Positions 16,621 to 25,018 of a stretch of 64,000 nucleotides of DNA are shown here, piece after piece; within the stretch, counting starts at the first letter, position 1, and each line of letters begins with the position of its first letter. Below the pieces are notes generated by a model. It did no database searches and was not told where the DNA came from. It saw nothing but the letters and a program-made list of their open reading frames with translations. The translations under genes and the position numbers were made by a program. The DNA is from Streptomyces diacarni (GTDB taxonomy: Bacteria; Actinomycetota; Actinomycetes; Streptomycetales; Streptomycetaceae), in assembly GCF_003323715.1 (NCBI RefSeq), contig NZ_QOIN01000043.1, positions 353,726 to 417,725 of the forward strand, read 5' to 3'.

Positions 16621-17672
16621 CGGGCGGCGCGGCGCCGCCGCCCGCGCACCCGGTGGGCCCGGCGGCCCTCGCCCACACGCATCCGGGCACCGGCCACGGA
16701 CACGGCGGTGGCGGCGGTGCCGGCGGCGGGGACCTGTTCGGCGTGCTGCTGCCCGCCCTGGCGGCCCTCGTCCCCGCACTCGGCTACCTGCTGCTGGTGC
16801 GCCGCGCGCACCACCGCGGCCCCCGGCACGAGTGGAGCGCCTGGCGGTCCGCGAGCTTCCTGGCCGGGTGCGGGCTGGCGGCAGCCGCCGTGCTGCCGCC
16901 ACTGGCCCCGTGGGCGCACGGCGACTTCCGCGGTCACATGGCGCAGCATCTGCTGATCGGGATGTACGCACCTGTGGCGCTGGTACTGGGAGCACCGGTC
17001 ACCCTCTTGCTGCGCACCCTGCCGGGCGCACGCGCGCGGACCCTCACCGCCCTGCTGCGCAGCCGCCCGGCCCGCCTGCTCACCCATCCGGTCACGGCCC
17101 TGCTGCTGAACACCGGCTCCCTCGCGGTCCTCTACTGCACGCCGCTGTACGGGGCGGCTACGGCGCAGCCCTGGGGCCACTGGCTGCTGCACCTCCACTT
17201 CCTGGCGGCCGGCTGCCTGTTCGCCTGGGTGGTCGCGGGACCTGACCCGGCGCCCGCCCGCCCCGGGGTGCCCGCGCGGCTGGTGCTGCTGGGCGTCGCG
17301 ATCGCGGGACACGCCGTACTGTCCCAGCTGATGTACGGAGGCTTCCTCATCGACATCCCCGCACCCGTCGGACAGGTGCGGGGAGGCGCGGAACTCATGT
17401 ACTACGGCGGCGACATCGCCGAACTGCTGCTGGCGGGCGCGGTGGTGGCCACGTGGCGCCCCAGGCGGGCGGCGACTGCACGGGAACGGGCGCGGTCGCG
17501 GGCGGTACGAGGCCAGTCCGTGCGAACACCGTCCGTACGGGGACAGTCCGTACGCGCCCGGTCCGTACGGGCACGGTCGGCGCGCGTACGGTCCGGGGCG
17601 CCTGACCCGCCCGCCGGGGAGCCGGCGGGCGGGTCAGGCGGATCGCGGCGGTCGGATGCTCAGGCCGCCTGA
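16617..17672 (+). CDS. CtaG/Caa3-type cytochrome c oxidase assembly protein
   Basis: 351 residues, ATG overlapping the DUF2243 stop (ATGA). The N-terminus is His/Gly-rich (THPGTGHGHGGGGG) and could bind copper. About seven membrane segments follow, with the family's HMAQHLLIGMYAPVALVLGAP and the HWLLHLHFLAAGCLFAWVV block, whose histidines are thought to handle copper or haem. The C-terminal 65 residues (after about 285) are unlike the family: Arg/Ser-rich repeats, then a Pro/Gly stretch encoded by a perfect inverted repeat. The true functional end may lie near residue 285. Confidence 0.85.
   Translation: MTGGAAPPPAHPVGPAALAHTHPGTGHGHGGGGGAGGGDLFGVLLPALAALVPALGYLLLVRRAHHRGPRHEWSAWRSASFLAGCGLAAAAVLPPLAPWAHGDFRGHMAQHLLIGMYAPVALVLGAPVTLLLRTLPGARARTLTALLRSRPARLLTHPVTALLLNTGSLAVLYCTPLYGAATAQPWGHWLLHLHFLAAGCLFAWVVAGPDPAPARPGVPARLVLLGVAIAGHAVLSQLMYGGFLIDIPAPVGQVRGGAELMYYGGDIAELLLAGAVVATWRPRRAATARERARSRAVRGQSVRTPSVRGQSVRARSVRARSARVRSGAPDPPAGEPAGGSGGSRRSDAQAA
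17599..17640 (-). terminator. Perfect 19-bp hairpin inside the 3' end of the CtaG-like gene
   Basis: CGCCTGACCCGCCCGCCGG and its exact complement are separated by GGAG. The hairpin begins 20 bases past the stop of the minus-strand DUF5133 gene, where a terminator for that gene is expected, yet it also encodes part of the CtaG tail. It may terminate in both directions. Confidence 0.75.
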
Positions 17673-17848
17673 GCGGCGCCCGCGATGTGCTCGCGTGCGG
17701 CGCGCAGCGCGTCGTGGATGTCGCGGGTGTTCGTCGAGACGCACAGCGTGTACGAGACGTCGTCCAGTTCCTGAGGATGGCCGGGGCGGGCGCGGAGCTT
17801 CTCGTAGCGGTCGAGCAGCTCTCGCAGGGTGTCGGGGTGGGCCATCAT
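17660..17848 (-). CDS. DUF5133 domain protein
   Basis: 62 residues from ATG 17848, preceded by GGAGG eight bases upstream (a second ATG follows at once). MMAHPDTLRELLDRYEKLRA and DDVSYTLCVSTNTRDIHDAL are typical of DUF5133, a short helical protein of streptomycetes. It is tail-to-tail with the CtaG-like gene, overlapping it by 13 bases. A sigma-B-type promoter about 100 bases upstream fits stress expression. Molecular role unknown. Confidence 0.8.
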   Translation of the reverse strand: MMAHPDTLRELLDRYEKLRARPGHPQELDDVSYTLCVSTNTRDIHDALRAAREHIAGAAQAA

Positions 17849-18257
17849 GACGGTTTCCTCCAGGGGGCGCGCGACGGCGCTCGACGAGTAGGGGTGGAGA
17901 CCGGCCGACCGCGGCGGTCGCCGTGCAATCAGCGCATCCCGCCCAGTACCCGACAGCAGAAAGAGCAAAACTCACAAAAACGTACATTCTCGTCCTTGTT
18001 TCACCTCTGCGGACGAGGGGCACCACGGCGCACAGGAATCGCGCGACCGGAAGCAGCCGTCAGAAGCAGCCGTTCGGCAGCGGCCGGAAGCCGCACGCAG
18101 CGGAACGAAGCAGCGAGAACCCGCGAAACCGCGAGGCGGAGACCTGCTCAGGCAGGAACTCGAAGCCCCGGGAAGGAAGGAAGAAGTCGGACAGGCAAGC
18201 ACGACCGCAACGCACGACGAGACGCGAGAGAGGAACGCCCAGGAGGCTAGAGGTGTC
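17849..18257. other. Intergenic region between DUF5133 and VOC genes
   Basis: About 410 bases with no supportable gene. It contains a locally A-rich stretch (17950-18002), the minus-strand promoter listed separately, and a purine-rich part (18045-18240) with GAAGC/AGCAG near-repeats that leads into the VOC gene. Confidence 0.6.
17946..17971 (-). promoter_or_regulatory. Sigma-B/SigF-type promoter for DUF5133 gene
   Basis: On the minus strand GTTTTG (17971-17966) and GGGTAC (17951-17946) are 14 bases apart, matching the Streptomyces sigma-B consensus G-x-x-T, 14-16 bases, GGGTAC/T. The expected transcript would start about 90 bases before the DUF5133 ATG. It lies in the only A/T-rich patch nearby. 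Confidence 0.6.
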
Positions 18258-19022
18258 GTGATGGATTCCGTACCCGGAGTGCCCTGCTGGGTCAGCCTCA
18301 CCGTCCGCGATCGGCGGGCCACCGAGGAGTTCTACAGCGCCGTACTGGGATGGTCCTTCGTCGACAGCCCCCTCGGCCCGGGGTTTCGCACCGCCACCAG
18401 GGAAGGGGCGCCGGTGGCCGGCTTCAACGAAGCCGCCGTCTCCTGGCAGCTGCCCGTCCGCTGGACCGTCTTCTTCTCCGTCGACGACGCCGACCGGGCA
18501 TGTGAGCGCATCAGCGAACGCGGCGCCACCGTCGCCGTCGGCCCGCTGCGCGTGGGAGAGGGCCGCGCCGTCATGGCCGCCGACCCGCACGGCGCGGCGT
18601 TCGGCCTGTGGCAGGGCGAGTTGCCGCGCGGCTGGGAGGTGGGCGCGGGACACGCCCCGGCCTGGCTGCAACTGCACACCAGCGACGCCTTCGCCGCCGC
18701 GCTCTTCTACGGCGAGGTGCTCGACTGGACGAAGAACCCCAGCCACGGGGTGAGCTACGAGGAACAGCAGGACGAGGTGCACATCCTGGTGGACGGCGAG
18801 ACCGTCGCCGGGCTGCGCGGCGGCGGCGTCGAGGCGGCGCCCGACCCGCAGCGGCGCACCCGCTGGGACGTCTACTTCCGCGCCACCGACATCGACGCCG
18901 CGCTGGCCGCGGTCGAAAAGACGGGCTGCACGGTGGTCTCGCCCGTCCAGCACGCCTCGCACGGCCGCTTCGCGACCGTACGCGACCCGGACGGCGGCCT
19001 GTTCTCCCTCCTCGGCCCCTGA
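18258..19022 (+). CDS. VOC (glyoxalase/bleomycin resistance) family protein, two domains
   Basis: 254 residues; GTG 18258 and ATG 18261 are both possible behind AGGAGG. Two VOC halves are seen: residues 8-118 (VPCWVSLTVRDRRATEEFYSAVLGW to AADPHGAAFGLWQ) and 130-253 (PAWLQLHTSDAFAAALFYGE to VRDPDGGLFSLLG). Each has the paired beta-alpha-beta-beta-beta pattern and D-P-x-G-x-x-F/x-x-L ending. This tandem form is common in streptomycetes and its substrate is mostly unknown. It stands alone before an SDR gene 150 bp downstream in the same direction. Confidence 0.85.
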   Translation: MMDSVPGVPCWVSLTVRDRRATEEFYSAVLGWSFVDSPLGPGFRTATREGAPVAGFNEAAVSWQLPVRWTVFFSVDDADRACERISERGATVAVGPLRVGEGRAVMAADPHGAAFGLWQGELPRGWEVGAGHAPAWLQLHTSDAFAAALFYGEVLDWTKNPSHGVSYEEQQDEVHILVDGETVAGLRGGGVEAAPDPQRRTRWDVYFRATDIDAALAAVEKTGCTVVSPVQHASHGRFATVRDPDGGLFSLLGP

Positions 19023-19172
19023 GGAGCCCTTGGAGGCGTGTGAGCGAGGCCGCGTACGCGGGTACCCGGTGGGCCGCCGCACACGGCAGCGCGTGGCGGC
19101 CCCCGCACCGAGGGGACCGCCCGTACGCGACGAGGACACGCGTGGACACGCGGAGACGAGGAGGGTGTGCCG

Positions 19173-20207
19173 ATGAGCCGAACGCAGTCGAGTCCGGCGG
19201 GAGCGGACGGTCAGGTCGTCGTGGTCACCGGCGCCAGCGGCGGGGTGGGCCGGGCGACTGCCAGGGCCTTCGGGGCGCGCGGCGCCCGTGTCGCTCTCGT
19301 CGCCCGCGGCGAGGAAGGCCTGGCACGCGCCGCCGACGACGTACGCGACGCGGGCGGCACGGCGCTCCCGCTGGACATCGACGTCAGCGACCACACAGCC
19401 GTCGACGCCGCAGCCGAACGGATCGAACGGGAACTCGGACCGATCTCGGTGTGGGTGAACGTGGCGTTCTCCACCGTCTTCGCACCCGTCAACGAGGTGC
19501 GCGCCGAGGAGTTCCGCCGGGCGACGGAGGTCACCTACCTCGGCTTCGTCCACGGGACGCTGGCGGCGCTGCGCCACATGGAGCCCCGCGACGCGGGGAC
19601 CATCGTCCAGGTCGGCTCCGCGCTGGCCTACCGCGGCATCCCGCTGCAGGCCGCCTACTGCGCGGCCAAGCACGCCATCCAGGGGTTTAACGAGTCGCTG
19701 CGCTGCGAGCTGCTGCACGCCAAGAGCGGCGTCAGCGTGACGATGGTGCAGTTGCCCGGGCTCAACACCCCGCAGTTCACCTGGGTCAAGTCACGCCTGC
19801 CGCACAACCCCCGCCCGGTCGCGCCCGTCTACCAGCCCGAGGTCGCCGCGCGCGGCGTCCTGTACGCGGCCGACCACCCGCGGCGCCGCGAGTACTGGGT
19901 CGGCGGCTCCACCGTGGGCACCCTGCTGGGCGACAAGTTCGCGCCCGGCCTCCTCGACCGCTACCTCGCCAGAACCGCGTTCAAGGGGCAGCAGGCCGAC
20001 CACGACCGCGCCCCTTCCCAGCCCGACAACCTGTGGAAGCCCGCCGACCAGCAGCAGGACTACGGCGCGCACGGCGAGTTCGACGACGAGGCGACCAAGC
20101 GCAGCTACCAGCTGTGGGCCTCACACCACCACGGCCTGCTCGCCGCACTCGGTACGGCGGCCGCCGCCGCGGGGGCGGCCGCGGTGGCCCGGACGGTGCG
20201 GCGCTGA
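19173..20207 (+). CDS. SDR-family oxidoreductase with C-terminal extension
   Basis: 344 residues. ATG 19173 has GAGGAGGG seven bases upstream. The N-terminus holds TGASGGVG (NAD(P) binding), the usual N-N-A-G is replaced by VNVAF, and the active site reads GSALAYRGIPLQAAYCAAKHA (Ser, Tyr-x3-Lys). Beyond the 230-residue core is a tail with DNLWKPADQQQDYGAHGEFD and an Ala-rich hydrophobic end (AALGTAAAAAGAAAVA) that may touch the membrane. This long SDR type is common in actinobacteria. Substrate unknown. Confidence 0.85.
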   Translation: MSRTQSSPAGADGQVVVVTGASGGVGRATARAFGARGARVALVARGEEGLARAADDVRDAGGTALPLDIDVSDHTAVDAAAERIERELGPISVWVNVAFSTVFAPVNEVRAEEFRRATEVTYLGFVHGTLAALRHMEPRDAGTIVQVGSALAYRGIPLQAAYCAAKHAIQGFNESLRCELLHAKSGVSVTMVQLPGLNTPQFTWVKSRLPHNPRPVAPVYQPEVAARGVLYAADHPRRREYWVGGSTVGTLLGDKFAPGLLDRYLARTAFKGQQADHDRAPSQPDNLWKPADQQQDYGAHGEFDDEATKRSYQLWASHHHGLLAALGTAAAAAGAAAVARTVRR

Positions 20208-20353
20208 CCCCCGAAGGGCAGACGAACGTACGGTCAGGCGGGCGAGGGTCCTACGGACGGTCAGTCACCCGCGGGAACTCAGCCCCGCACGGGGAATCCG
20301 GCGGGGAATCCGGCGGGGATCGCGCCGCACCACGGGGGACTCAGTGCGGGAAC

Positions 20354-20566
20354 TCAGTGGCGGTTCTGCCGCAGCGACTCGTGGCAGACGAGGCAGACCA
20401 TGCGGCGCGCGTCGTGCGGCGACCAGACCCGGCCGGTGGCGCTGGAGCGGCGGACCGGCTCCGGCTCGTCATGCAGATGGCGCGTGCACACGCCCGCGCC
20501 GCAGTCGACGCAGACGGCGACGGCCGTGTTCTCGGTGCCTTCCTTGAAGCAGTCGTAGCAGTGCAT
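20354..20566 (-). CDS. DUF2180 cysteine-rich small protein
   Basis: 70 residues from ATG 20566. Cys pairs at MHCYDC, VCVDCGAGVC and MVCLVC, with His near HLHDEP and CHESL, form a likely zinc-binding fold of the DUF2180 family. It lies between the SDR gene (convergent) and the broken deaminase gene (divergent, 137 bp away). It may be a small zinc-ribbon regulator or adaptor; no function has been shown. Confidence 0.82.
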   Translation of the reverse strand: MHCYDCFKEGTENTAVAVCVDCGAGVCTRHLHDEPEPVRRSSATGRVWSPHDARRMVCLVCHESLRQNRH

Positions 20567-20703
20567 GACGCCCCTCTTCCCGACTCTTTCCCGACTCTTC
20601 GCGACTCTTTCCGTCTCACTCGGCGCCGTCAGGCCCGACCGTTCGCGAGTTCCCCCCGGCACGGCCCCGCACGCATGCCCGCACAACCGACGAGGAGCTG
20701 TCC

Positions 20704-22075
20704 GTGAACCACCGGACCGACACACTCATCCGTGACGCGGAGACGGTCGTCACCATGGCGGGGGACGAGATCCCCGGCGGCTGGGTCGCCCTCAGCGGGG
20801 CACGGTGGCGGCCACCGGACGCGCCGGCGAGGAACCCGCAGCGGCCCGCACCCTGTCCGCGCGCGGCGCACTGGTCACACCGGGGCTGATCAACACCCAC
20901 CACCACATCTTCCAGAACCTCACCCGCGCCTACGCCCCCGCCACCGGCTACGAACTGTTCGACTGGCTGAAGGCGCTCTACCCCCTCTGGGCGGCCGTGG
21001 ACGAGGAAGCCGTCGAGGTCTCCACCTGGGTCGGGTTGGCGGAGCTCGCGCTGGGCGGCTGCACCACCACCACGGACATGCTCTACGCGCACCCGCGCCC
21101 CCGCCTCATCGCGCCCAGATCCGCGCGGCCCGCGACGTGGGGCTCAGGTTCCACCCCGCGCGGGGCGCCCTCGACCTGTCCGAGAAGGACGGCGGCCCGG
21201 CCCCCGAACAGCTCACCGAGAGCGTCGAGGAGATCCTGGCCGACAGCGAACGCCTCGTGCACACCTACCACGACCCGGCGCCGGGCTCGATGCTCCGCAT
21301 CGCACTGGCCCCCTCCACCCAGGCCGCCGTGACCGAACGCCTGATGGTGGAGACGGCCCGCCTCGCCGAACGGCTTGACGTACGGCTGCACACGCATCTG
21401 GCCGAGTCCCTCGGCGAGGAGGAGTACTGCCGCGAGAGCTTCGGCCGCCGCCCCGTCGAGCAGTTCGAGCACGTCGGCTGGGGCAGCGACCGTGCCTGGG
21501 TCGCGCACTTCATCTTCACCGAGCCGCGGGAGAGGGAGCGGCTGGGACGCTGGGGCACGGCCGTCGCCCACTGCCCGGGATCGACGATGATGCTGGGCGC
21601 GGGGGCCGCGAGCCTGCCCGCTCTGCGTGACGCGGGCGTCACCGTCGGCCTGGGCTGCGACGGTTCGGCCTCCACCGACCACGCCTCGCTCTGGCTGGAG
21701 GCGCGCGCGGCGCTCACCGCCGCACGAGAGCGCGGCGGCGCCGGGGCGGCCACCGCCCGCGACATCCTGCGCGCCGCGACCGTCGACGCGGCGGCCTGCC
21801 TGGGCCGCGAGGACGGCCTGGGCAGCCTCGCGCCGGGCGCCCCCGCGGACGTCGTGGTCTGGGACCTGGACGAGTTCTCCTTCACCGGCGCCCACACCGA
21901 CCCGGTCGAGGCCTGGCTCCGCTGCGGCCCCGTACGCCCCCGTCACACCCTCGTCCAGGGCCGCCCCCTCGTCGAGGACGGTGCCCTCACCCTCCCCCAC
22001 GCCCGGACCCGCGAGATGCTCACCGCCCACGCCCACCACGCCCGCCGCATCCAGGGGCTGGCGGAGGGGACGTAG
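20704..22075 (+). pseudogene. 8-oxoguanine deaminase-like amidohydrolase, broken by two frameshifts
   Basis: The gene starts at GTG 20704 behind GAGGAG. The first frame gives VNHRTDTLIRDAETVVTMAG up to about 20800, where a run GCGGGGCACGG seems to lack one G. A second frame continues to about 21115 with the metal motif LINTHHHIFQNLTRAYAPAT, and one base is missing in ATCGCGCCCAG. A third frame runs to the stop at 22075 with RLHTHLAES, WVAHFI and GLGCDGSAS, the further metal-binding His and Asp. Joined, they give a full-length protein of about 456 residues like 8-oxoguanine deaminase or chlorohydrolases. Either a fresh pseudogene or two sequencing errors. Confidence 0.85.
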
Positions 22076-22090
22076 CGAGGCGGTGGTCGG

Positions 22091-23344
22091 TCACGGGTTG
22101 TGGAAGGTGACTTCCGGGTTGGTTTTCGTCGGGGCGTTCAGCAGGGGGCGGTGCTGTCCGCGGAGATGCTGGTCGAAGAACGCGGTGACGTAGTCGGTGG
22201 TGATCTGGCGGCAGCGCTTGCCGGGCAGCGGGGCCGACGGGTCGCTCATGCCCAGCAGGCCGCCCAGGACGGGGAGGTCGTTGAAGGAGAAGTGTCCGGC
22301 GTCGGCGACCGTCAGCCAGCGCTTCCAGCCGTGGAGGCGGGTCCACTGGCGCGGCCAGGTGCGGTCGTCGGCCTGCGGGGTGTGGCCCTTACGAGTGCCG
22401 AGCATCAGGACGGGGCGGTCCGTTCCGGCACGGGGTACGGGGGCGAAGAAGCTGCCGTCGAGGTTCGCCGCGGCGCGGACACGGTGATCCGTACCGGCTG
22501 CCACGGCCGCCGCGTTGCCGCCCAGCGAGTGCCCGGCGGCCCCGATGCGGCGGGTGTCGATGAGGCGGCTGTAGTCGTGGTGGGCGGTGTCGCCCCGGCC
22601 CGGCTTCCGGGTCAGTTCGTCGACGACGAAGGAGAGGTCGGCCGCCCTGGTGCGTGCGGCCCGGGCCAGGATCTCCTTCTCCCCGTCGTCGTCGGGCGCC
22701 TTCTCGACCGTCTCGCAGGCGACACAGGTGAGGGTGCGGGAGGTGTCGCCGTCGGGGAACGTCGAGCCGAACGACTCGTACGCGTGGTCGACGAGCGCGA
22801 CCACGTAACCGCGCGAGGCCAGGTCCTCCGCCAGCACGGTGAGGGTGGCGCGGTGCAGGGTGAAACCGGGTGACAGCAGGATCAGCGGGTGCCTGCCGGC
22901 TGCCGGACGCGCGCCCTCACGCGCGTGGGTGCGCGCGGAGGCGAGTTGCTCGGCCTTCAGGCGCTCGTCCAGCTTCTGCCCCTCCAGGAGCAGCCTCGCC
23001 TCCTTGGCCGACATGTACGGCATCCGCGCGCCCTGACCGCTGACGTGCCGTGCCGGGTAGCGGAGGGAGACCATCACCTGGCGGTCCCCCGCCGAGGGCA
23101 CCCAGGGGTCGCGGCGCGCGGTGTCGGTCAGGTGCAGCGTCGCGCCGCCGATCCCGTACCGGCCGGTGGGATGGGGAAGGGACAGGCGGGTGTCCCGGTG
23201 CTCGCCGGAGCCGGGCGCGGACAGGTCGGAGCCGGCCGCCCGGGGGGAGGCTCCCGCGGGGGCGCAGGCCACGGCGGCCGGGGTGAGCAGACTGACGGAG
23301 AGGAGGACGGCGAGCGCCGTCCCGCGAGGCGAGTTGAAGAACAT
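22091..23344 (-). CDS. Secreted alpha/beta-hydrolase (PAF-acetylhydrolase/lipase-like)
   Basis: 417 residues. The N-terminus MFFNSPRGTALAVLLSVSLL is a signal peptide, with a possible lipobox at VACA. The hydrolase core shows HPLILLSPGFTLHRATL (oxyanion region), IGAAGHSLGGNAAA (nucleophile elbow G-H-S-L-G) and DAGHFSFNDLP with the catalytic His. These fit the platelet-activating-factor acetylhydrolase/Streptomyces lipase family. No Shine-Dalgarno sequence is present; TACGCT seven bases before the ATG suggests a leaderless mRNA. It is convergent with the broken deaminase gene. Confidence 0.85.
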   Translation of the reverse strand: MFFNSPRGTALAVLLSVSLLTPAAVACAPAGASPRAAGSDLSAPGSGEHRDTRLSLPHPTGRYGIGGATLHLTDTARRDPWVPSAGDRQVMVSLRYPARHVSGQGARMPYMSAKEARLLLEGQKLDERLKAEQLASARTHAREGARPAAGRHPLILLSPGFTLHRATLTVLAEDLASRGYVVALVDHAYESFGSTFPDGDTSRTLTCVACETVEKAPDDDGEKEILARAARTRAADLSFVVDELTRKPGRGDTAHHDYSRLIDTRRIGAAGHSLGGNAAAVAAGTDHRVRAAANLDGSFFAPVPRAGTDRPVLMLGTRKGHTPQADDRTWPRQWTRLHGWKRWLTVADAGHFSFNDLPVLGGLLGMSDPSAPLPGKRCRQITTDYVTAFFDQHLRGQHRPLLNAPTKTNPEVTFHNP

Positions 23345-23351
23345 GTGCGGG

Positions 23352-23357
23352 AGCGTA
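23352..23357 (-). promoter_or_regulatory. Possible -10 box of a leaderless transcript (lipase gene)
   Basis: TACGCT on the minus strand ends 7 bases before the ATG of the secreted hydrolase, which lacks a ribosome binding site. This spacing fits TANNNT boxes of leaderless actinobacterial genes. No clear -35 is seen. An inverted repeat CTGAC-TTTC-GTCAG lies further upstream at 23405-23418. Confidence 0.5.
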
Positions 23358-23475
23358 GGAAGGCCGCGGGGGTGCCGGGCACCGACGATCGGCAGGTCGC
23401 TTCCCTGACTTTCGTCAGTGCGGGGACCGGAGGCCGGGGCCGGGGCGCCGGGCGCGGCGTGCCGGTCGGCGAAGG

Positions 23476-24453
23476 TCAGTACCCGGCCGACACCCGTACG
23501 GTGAGCGTGGGGAGTTCGCCCGCGCGCAGGGCCTGCCACGCGGCGCGGAAATCGGCGGTGACGTCCTCGTGGGTCGTCGGCCCCGCGGAGTGGCAGGTGA
23601 GGGTGGTGCGAGGGAGATCCCAGGCCGGGTCGGCGGGTGCCGCGGGCTCCTCGGGAAGGACGTCGAGGACGGCGTGCCCGACCGTTCCCTCGTCGAGGGC
23701 CCGGGCGAGCGCGTCGGTCAGCACCGTCTCCCCACGGCCGACGTTGAGGAACGTGGCACCGCGCAACGCCCCGAGGAGACCGGCGCCGACAAGACCGCTG
23801 GTCTGCGGCGTGAGGGGCAGCGCGTTGACCACCCAGCGGGCCTTCGCCAGCACGTCGGCCAGTTCCCGCGAGGGTCCGCCCCCGGGCTTTTCGGGCACGC
23901 CCAGCGGAACGACGCTGTCGAAACCGGGCATCTCGCGCGGGCTCCGCGCCACCCCGACCGTGTGGACACCGCACTGTTGCAGCGCGGTCCCGATGGCGGT
24001 GCCGATGCGGCCGGCCCCGAGGACGACCGCGACCGCGCCGTCGGCCAGTTCGGTGGGCAGCCCGTGCCAGGTGCGGCGGGCGTGCTGCTCCAGGAATGCG
24101 GGCACGTTCTGGAGTTCGGCCAGCACCCACGCCAGGACGTACTGCCCGATCCGCTCCCCCATGCGTCCGACCGTACGAGTCAGCAGCACCTCGCGCGGCC
24201 ACGGCGTACGCGCCTTCAGCAGCGCGTCGACGCCCGCGTTGGTGCTGTGCACCCACAAGAGCCGCTCCCCTTCGGCGAGCTCGGGGAAGTGAGGGCCGAT
24301 GTGCACCCGGGGCCCCCGGCCGGTCCCCACAGGACGTCCGACGATCTGCTCGACGCCCTCCCGCACCCGGTCGGGAAGAGCGGGGTCGACGGTGACGACC
24401 GCGCCGTTTAGCTCGTGTCCGATCCGCAAGGGGTCAGCGCCCGCAGTCGTCAT
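23476..24453 (-). CDS. D-2-hydroxyacid dehydrogenase family protein
   Basis: 325 residues. It has VVLGAGRIGTAIGTALQQCG (Rossmann GxGxxG), VNALPLTPQTSGLVG, FLNVGRGETVLTDALARALD and TCHSAGPT with the catalytic His of the family. The Rossmann domain sits inside the substrate domain as usual. It reduces a 2-oxoacid or oxidises a D-2-hydroxyacid with NAD(P)H. It is not clearly linked to its neighbours. Family sure, substrate unknown. Confidence 0.88.
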   Translation of the reverse strand: MTTAGADPLRIGHELNGAVVTVDPALPDRVREGVEQIVGRPVGTGRGPRVHIGPHFPELAEGERLLWVHSTNAGVDALLKARTPWPREVLLTRTVGRMGERIGQYVLAWVLAELQNVPAFLEQHARRTWHGLPTELADGAVAVVLGAGRIGTAIGTALQQCGVHTVGVARSPREMPGFDSVVPLGVPEKPGGGPSRELADVLAKARWVVNALPLTPQTSGLVGAGLLGALRGATFLNVGRGETVLTDALARALDEGTVGHAVLDVLPEEPAAPADPAWDLPRTTLTCHSAGPTTHEDVTADFRAAWQALRAGELPTLTVRVSAGY

Positions 24454-24482
24454 CCGTCCACCTTCTCGCCTCGTCCGCGCCG

Positions 24483-24671
24483 TCAGGCCGCGGTCACACG
24501 CCAGCTGCCGACCTCACGGTAGTCCGAGTCGTACACCTCGGCGGCATCCCCCTGCTCCAGCGCGTAGTGGCGCAGATTCCCGCCCCAGTACCGCAGCACC
24601 CGCCCCAACTCGGCCACGGCCTCGTCCTTGCCGTGCATGTGCGCCATGTCGACCTCGAGTACGAACTTCAC
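24483..24671 (-). CDS. Conserved small hypothetical protein
   Basis: 62 residues from GTG 24671 (GGAAGG eight bases upstream): VKFVLEVDMAHMHGKDEAVA, then LGRVLRYWGGNLRHYALEQG and DYREVGSWRV. A longer form of 98 residues would start at ATG 24779 behind an even better AAAGGAG, adding a very basic N-terminus (MKKWKVKVAGRRPRGRD). The 62-residue part looks like a compact domain ending in a core strand (GSWRV). Which start is used is open; both could be. It is divergent from the AIM24 gene. No function known. Confidence 0.65.
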   Translation of the reverse strand: MKFVLEVDMAHMHGKDEAVAELGRVLRYWGGNLRHYALEQGDAAEVYDSDYREVGSWRVTAA

Positions 24672-25018
24672 TCTTGCCACCTTCCCGTATGTGTACCCGT
24701 GCGCCCGTACGGGTGCCCGCACGCGCGTGTCCCTGCCGCGGGGCCGGCGCCCCGCGACCTTCACCTTCCATTTTTTCATTGAACTCCTTTTGGGGACTTC
24801 ACGGTGAAGAAGGCCCGCAGGCTTGGGCGCGCGAGAAGGCCAGGTCTCAAATGGAGTGAGGCAATGGTGGTCAGGTGACGGTGCCGTCGTGCCCCGGCCG
24901 CCGCGGGGCGGGAACCGCTCCCGGCCGTGGCGGCGCACGGAAGGCGGAGAAAGGGGGCGGGCACGCAGCCCGGCCTGCGGGACTGGCTCAGCGGCGCGTT
25001 CCGGGGAAACATGCAGCC

